Shown: one piece after another, positions 44,250 through 64,000 of the stretch | How positions within the stretch are numbered: the first letter of the stretch is position 1 | How the letters are laid out: each line of letters opens with the position of its first letter | Origin: Macrotis lagotis | Lineage: Eukaryota; Chordata; Mammalia; Peramelemorphia; Peramelidae | Direction: 5' to 3' | Assembly (NCBI RefSeq): GCF_037893015.1 | Contig: NC_133666.1 | Location: forward strand, 4,400,239-4,464,238 | DNA: 64,000 nucleotides | Program-made: the position numbers and the translations under genes | Notes under the pieces: model-generated | Told to the model about the DNA's origin: nothing | The model's database searches: none | The model's input: the letters and a program-made list of their open reading frames with translations, nothing else

Positions 44250-46090
44250 GTGGGGGTAGCTTCAATTTTATTGGCACTGAAACCAAACATGATGTGACCT
44301 GATAATAAACCCCTCCAGACAAATAACAAAACAAATACATATAAGACGCACGCACAAAGTCTAGTCTTCTGCCCAAGCTTCCCATGGGGCTAATTACTGC
44401 CCCCTTATCTTGCCAACAGGGACACCTCAATTTAACTGCTAGAGGCCAGGGACAGCAAAATGGCTGGTACATTTTACAGCAAAACATGAGACTTTGGAAG
44501 GAAGGCAGATGTAAGGCCACCCCTCCCCTCCCCTCCCATCACATCCCCTCACCATTGCTCAACTGGGGAAGGGAAGAGGGAGAAGTCAGGCCTGTCAGAC
44601 CCAGAGAAACCAGGTCAAAAACTGGGGGAAAAAAAGCTGCAGAACAAATAATAATAATAATAATAAAACAATCTAGCGTGACCTACTGTGACGATGTCAT
44701 CATTGATACAGAAAGCGTTTTACATTAATTTCCTGCAAAATATCTTCTTTATAATACAGTATACAAGGTGAGGGAGGGATGGGAGGCCAAAATGCAGCCC
44801 TGCTTTGAGACAAGAACCAGATTCTATTTCTGCATAAGAGGAAGGAGGAAATTTCAGTTGTATTAGATGGTGGACAGGGAAATCATACTGGGAGGATCCT
44901 GATGCCCCTCAGCCATCCTGGTAAGGATGGCTCAGAAGTATGCTGGGTGGGGTGAGGTGGGAGGGAGGGGCCAGGATTTTGAATGGTATTGATTTGTCAG
45001 GAGGACTGGGGAGGTAATCAAATGAAAAATAACCCAGAGCCAGCCTCATCCCTAGCAATACATCCTCGAAGGGGCTGTTTGCAGGGATACTAATATTGGC
45101 GAGCATGGTCCTAGGTCCTCTACACACACCAAAGAGGTGTGCCTTAGGGGACTGGAGCAGCTTGGGGGCACATCCACCTTTGGCAATCTTCCCATAGAGG
45201 GGAAGAGGGACCGGTTGATAGGAGTCCCCTTGTCTGCTCAGGTCTTAAGAACATGGCAGATGCCACAGAGGCAGGAGAGAGCTAGGTGGCCCCTTCCCCA
45301 GGACAGGGAGCTATGGGCTGTAGGGGTGGTGGGGAGAAGGGACAGCCCCCAAGGCACGGGTGGCCAATAAGAAGGCCTCCTCAACAGCCCCCATAAGGCA
45401 CCCAAACAGCTCCTCTAAGGCACTGTTTTGCTTGGGGGTGCTGGGCAGCCAAGACTTGGTGATGATTTTTGGTGTCTTGCTTGGAGCTTTCTCCCTCCCT
45501 CCCTCCCTCCCTCTCTCTCCCTCTCCCCCTGTCCCCCCTCCCTCTTTCTCTTAGGGTGTTGGGTCAGCAGAACCACTGAACTGGGCCAGGGTCTAGGAAG
45601 GGAAACCTTCAGGAAGGGCCTGATTTCTCTCCTCTCCTAGTGACCTGAGAGGTCCTAGGCAGAGCAGGCTTGGGGACTATCTCTCTCTGATCTTTGGTGT
45701 GAGAAAGCTAAGATTGCTTCCCTTTCCCTTCAAGAGTCTTAGCCCTCGTCCTCCCCCTGGCCTGTACTGAGCCTGCACAGGAACTTGGAGAAGAACCACA
45801 TGGGCCTAGACACTGTGCCCTACAGAAGAAGGAGAAAAGGACAAGCCCAGAAGTGAACCATGGAGGATAAGGCTAGGAATGGAGCCTCTGGAGAAGGCAA
45901 GTCAGGGCCTGGTCTAAGCTGGGAGCTGAGAGGAAGGAAGAGGGAAGGAAGGGGTTTGAATTTCTCTCCCTTTCCATCTCCTGTGCTCTGGGGCCCCTGG
46001 AGAGCCCAGTTGGTTGGTTCAGATAGGGCAAAGGCAGGGGTGGGAGAAGTCAGAGATGGCTTGGGAGATGGGGGCATAGGGACCAGAGGA
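44250..46090 (-). other. MSN: MSN 3' UTR
   Basis: About 1.84 kb between the MSN stop codon and the poly-A site, close to the length I recall for human MSN. It holds a (ATA)n run at 44647-44667 followed by a low-GC block at about 44665-44765 that looks like a conserved UTR element. Ends inferred from the AATAAA at 44267-44272. Confidence 0.75.
44267..44272 (-). terminator. MSN: MSN poly-A signal AATAAA
   Basis: Minus strand reads CAGTGCCAATAAAATTGAAG. Cleavage is expected 10-30 bp downstream, at about 44240-44257. An L2/MIR tail (GGCACCTAATAAATG) sits on the plus strand immediately beyond. Confidence 0.7.
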
Positions 46091-59853
<13,763 letters not shown>

Positions 59854-62479
59854 TCATCCCTTCTCTGGCATTTCCAGGATGGGCAATGAGGGGAGGCAAG
59901 GGGAGGCATTAATTAAACCTGCTACCCTGGATCTTCAGGGATTCCACAGCACCTGTCTTACACAGACATTGGATGGAAGAGGGTGGCACATTGTCAGGAC
60001 AGACAGGTTCAAATCTGCAGTTCTGTCATTTATTAAGCTATGTGACTATGGGCAAGTCATGAACTTTTTGAAAAGTTTTCTCCTATAAAATGGAGATTAA
60101 CCAACTACATTCACCCCCATACAAGGCCTTGGTAAGGAATGTCATAAGCACTGGAGAGACAAAGGCTCTCTGGCCCAGTGGTTGATAACATAGATCATAA
60201 TGCAATCTGTTTGCAGATGGGAAAACTGAGGCCCAAGAGAGTTAAAGAGGCAAAAACCCAGACCTACAGTGGCCATCCAAAATAGCTAACCAGGGATGCC
60301 TCAAGCAGTTCTTGCTACCTGCCGTGAGAGATCCCAAGGCTAGTTTCAGATTCCATCTGTAGAAGCAGAGATTTGACCCTCTCGTGAGGTGCAGGGAATG
60401 GAAGGGACTCACCCAAGGGCCTGTAAAAGATCCCAGATCTAGAGCTGGTAGGAGCTCCAGAGTCTAGCTAATCCAACCCTGTCACTTTAGACAGGCGTGT
60501 AAAAACTGAGGTCCGGGGGAGTGCCAAAGGCAGGATTTGAACCCAGGTCCTGAAAGGGCCAGAAAAAGATCAACCCAAAGAGCAGAACTCTGCTAGCCAA
60601 GATCCTGACTCTAGCCACTTACTACTTGCTAACAATTGGACCTCAACTTTCCCCTCTGCAAAATGAAGATTCAACTTGCTTTTTACCCCCAACAATGCAG
60701 TGCTCCATAAGTCTCAATGAGAATGCTTCAGAAAGATAAGACTATGAGACAGACTTCTCTCTAGGGCCAGCTCCTACTTGGGCAAGGGAAGGGAGGTCAG
60801 AGCTAATGGGGCAGCCCCAGTGAGCAGGCACAGGCAGGAAAGGGTACAATGCCTAGAAGAGACAAATGGGCTCTGTTCTCTAACCCCGGGCATCACCATG
60901 GCAATGGGGCCTACTCTGGTTTCCCCAGCGGTGGCCCCAGGGAACTCACAAGCATCATAATGAAAGGACACCAAGTACAAAGAATATGGGGGAGCAAGAA
61001 GAATGATAACAGCCTCGGGGAATCCTCCAGTCTAGTTTGGCCAGGGCAGTGGCTGGGCACTGGCTCTGGGTTTACAGTGTGTGGCCTGGGTCCTAGAGGA
61101 GGGTGCTGGCCTGAGCAGTATGGGGACATTCAACAGCTGTGTGACCCTGAGGAAGCCACTCAACTTTTCTGGGCCTCAATTTTCTCATTTGTAAAATGAG
61201 GAGGGGTCTCTATGGTTTTGGAAGACCACTGAACTCTAGGTCAGGGACAATGGGTCCAAGGAGGTTAAATCACTTGCTGTACAGACTGTGAGTGGCCAGA
61301 GGTAGAAGTCAGGCCCAGAACTCCCTGCCTCCAAATCCGATCCTTTCCACTATGATATTCTCTGGCGGAGCAAGTAGAACAAAACTAATTTCTTCTGTGT
61401 GTCCTCCCGGGGAGGGGGAGGGAGGGAAAAGAATAAGCTCAGGGCTTTTACAAACATGATCTCCCCACAGCTCTACAAGTTAGGTGAGATCCCCATTTTA
61501 CAGATGGGGAAGCTGAGGCAGGCTGAGGCAGAGTAACTTGCCCAGGGGCACACGACTGGGATGTGAACTCAGTCTTCCTACCTCTAGACCCTAAACTCTG
61601 CACTGTGATGCCTGCTAGAGCCCCATACAGATGATGAATAGGCTTGAACCCAATTGTAGCACCATAGACTTGTTCAGCTAGTTGTCTTCCCTCTAAACCA
61701 GGAGGCCTTCGCCTTTATGGCACGCCTTTATGGCACGCCTTCATGGCAGGCAGTCTAGTGAAGCAGCCAGACCCTTTGAAATCCTCAGGGAGATGGGTAT
61801 CCTGTGGCTACCCCAGGTTGAACTCATGCTGTGAACTTTCTTTTACTGTTTTAGACCCCTGTCACCCTTTCCTCTAAGACTCCTCCAGCCACCAAATAAC
61901 AGCTCAGCAAAGCAAACAATGAGAATTCCTACTCTAGGCACCTCCAGCAGGAGGCAGGAGCACCAAAGCTGCCTTGTCATCATCAGATCAGGTACAAAGC
62001 ACAGGAAACGTGGGAAGGCAGCACTGGGCCTGCCCCTCCCCCCGATCTGGCTGACTTACGGATGGAGGAACCCAGGCACAGGGAGGATGGGGGGGGGGGG
62101 TTGAAGGAAGGTGGATCTTGGACTATAGTAAGAAAAAGAGTGATCAAAAAATGACCATGCCCCCAGCTTTTGGGGGGAGTTCCCTAATGGGAGCAGAGGA
62201 AATCCAGATATATGACTACTGAGTTCCCAAGAGCTTGAGAGGGAAGCAAGTGTCTCACTCAAAGCCCAAAGAGGAGGGAGGGGAGAAGAATAGTCTCATG
62301 GAAAATCAGAGAATCTCGGATCTCAAGCCGTAAAAAGGCCAGCTAGCTATCATTTTCATTCTTACAGAGGGGAGAAATGAAGGCAGAAAAGTTCAAGACC
62401 TTGCCCAAGTACATAATCTAGACAATAGTGCCTACCTCCCAAAGTTACAGTACCAACCACATGAGACATCTGTCAAGAC

Positions 62480-62815
62480 AATTGTAAAAGACTTGTGATG
62501 GACAAGGCCATCCGCATTCAGAGAAACAGCTATGGAGTCTGAATGCACACCAAAGCAGGCTATTTTCACTTTTTAAAATTGGTTTTATGCTGTAAGGGTT
62601 TTTTTAACTCCCTCAGGGTTTTTTGTTTTCTTTTGTTTTGATTTGTCTTCACAACATGACCAATATGGAAATCTGTTTTACATAGTTATAAATGTATAAC
62701 CTGTATCAGATTACCTGCTGGCAAGAGGAAGGGGGAAAGAAGAGAGGGAGAAAAATGTGGAACCCAAAATCATACAAAAAAACAACTGTTGAAAATGGAA
62801 AAATAAATGCATACA
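62480..62815 (+). mobile_element. L1 3' UTR fragment
   Basis: TCCGCATTCAGAGAAACAGC, ATGGAGTCTGAATGCACACC, CATAGTTATAAATGTATAAC and an A-rich end near 62810. Same kind of L1 3' UTR as at 41.05-41.33 kb. Confidence 0.7.
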
Positions 62816-63167
62816 CATTTATATATGTGCACATACACATGTATCTATTTCCAATTCCCCTAAGCTGTGGATCCACTCCAAACATTGTTGCTTTGGGTTA
62901 CAAGACCCAAGAACTCCTAAAGGTTCTACCCTAAGCAAAGCTTCTGTTGTAGGTTACAGTCACTCATATCCATCCCAATCTCCTTGACTGTCCTGTTGCC
63001 CTCTCATTGAAGTTACTTAACTGAAGTATATGTCAATTTGTGTGTGGATAATTGTGTCAAAATCCTTTTTAATGTAATCTTCCAGAACCTGGAGAGAAAG
63101 TCACCCCCTTTCCATCTCGCTCTGCCTCATGACCAAATAATTTTTTTTAAAAAAAAACCTCAGGATC

Positions 63168-63320
63168 AGCTAGGTGACACAGTGGATAGAGCACCAGCCC
63201 TGGAGTCAGGAGTGCCTGAGTTCAAATCCAGCCTCAGACACTTAATGACCTAGCTGTGTGGCCTTGGGCAAGCCACTTAACCCCGTTGCCTTGCAAAACA
63301 AAAAACTTCAAAAAAAGTTA
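63168..63320 (+). mobile_element. tRNA-derived CORE-SINE in MSN intron 2
   Basis: GATCAGCTAGGTGACACAG head, GAGTTCAAATCCAGCC, a slightly shortened core, and tail GTTGCCTTGCAAAAC. Confidence 0.88.
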
Positions 63321-64000
63321 TCTGTCAAGTTCTTAGAGCAGTGTCTAGCTGGCACATAGCTGGCACTTAATAAAGGTGTGTTTCTTTTTTCCTTCCCTTC
63401 CTGCCCAAGGTCACCTACAGGAGCCTAGATTCAATGCTGAAAGAACATCTGTGGCCATCTAGTGGAGGCCCTTCATTTTAGAAAAGATGAAATTGAGACC
63501 TAGGGAGAAGAATGCACCTCAATAGGGTCATGATGACAGACCTTCACTCCCAAGAGTGTGCCCTATTTGCTCTCCCATGCTACCTCTGGCTAGGCTGCCA
63601 TATTATATAAAGTCCAGCTTTCTTTGAAAGGAGGTTCATATTTTTATAGAGCTTCAAGATTTGCTTATCAACTTATTCTGATCCTTCCAACAACATTGGA
63701 AGATAGGTACTAATGTTATACACATTTTTCAGATGAGGAAACTGAGTTTACTAATTAATGTGCCCAAGGTCACACAGCCAGTAAGAGCCTGAGTTGGGGT
63801 TTGAACTGGGTCTTTTGGACTCCATTGTATCAAGATGGGTGTTGGACCTCACAGGTCTGACTTCTTAAGGGAAGCCAAGATTTACTGACAGAGGACAAAC
63901 ACAGTTCAGTTTCTGGAAGCCAGAGAATGGGAGAGGAGGGAATTCTTTCTAGGAACCAGGTCCCAAAGGGGGCAGAAATGCAGCAACCATTGATCTGTGA

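Overview
The window looks like marsupial nuclear DNA, probably from the X chromosome. It holds many copies of a marsupial tRNA-derived SINE (head with GGATAGAGCAC and GAGTTCAAATCC, core with CTGTGTGGCCTTGGGCAAG, tail TTGCCTTGCAAAAACCTAAAA). It also holds marsupial-type L1s, RTE-tailed SINEs, L2 and MIR relics, and the moesin gene MSN, which is X-linked in other therians. The SINE tail suggests an Australian marsupial and perhaps a dasyurid; this is inference from memory.

Layout. From 1 to about 16 kb lies an old array of diverged units of about 110-125 bp, built around the words GAAACTGAGGCCTAGG, GTGAGATCAC and GGCCTTCAGAG. The units are inverted at the far left and forward elsewhere. The array has been split by three L1 pieces, a partial endogenous retrovirus and an intronless FXR1 retrocopy. 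The retrocopy keeps a 479-codon open frame (6900-8339, minus strand) with a CpG-rich block directly upstream of its start codon. From 16 to 27 kb are ordinary intergenic relics (RTE, L2, CR1/L3-like, MIR, L1 tails) and long simple repeats: a pyrimidine tract at 19.2-19.6 kb, AT/TG at 20.2-20.4 kb, GATA at 25.1-25.6 kb and TCC at 26.1 kb. From 27,556 to 36,081 lies an endogenous retrovirus with two LTRs, a tRNA-Thr-type primer site and a 4-bp target duplication, inserted in a MIR. Its interior has no long open frame and is strikingly poor in C. From 36 to 44 kb are nested L1s and SINEs.

From about 44.25 kb to the right edge the window is MSN on the minus strand: a 3' UTR with an AATAAA signal and eleven coding exons (numbered 3-13 by the human gene), covering residues 33-577 with correct splice signals throughout. 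Exons 1 and 2 lie beyond the right edge. Moesin links cortical actin to membrane proteins. No other host gene was recognised. The two host sequences are not functionally linked: FXR1-type proteins bind RNA, and the retrocopy simply landed downstream of MSN.

The points most worth a second look are the FXR1 retrogene candidate with its CpG-rich upstream block, the MIR-like tandem array, and the C-poor interior of the retrovirus. Homology calls rest on recognising protein and repeat sequence by eye. No database search or alignment was run.
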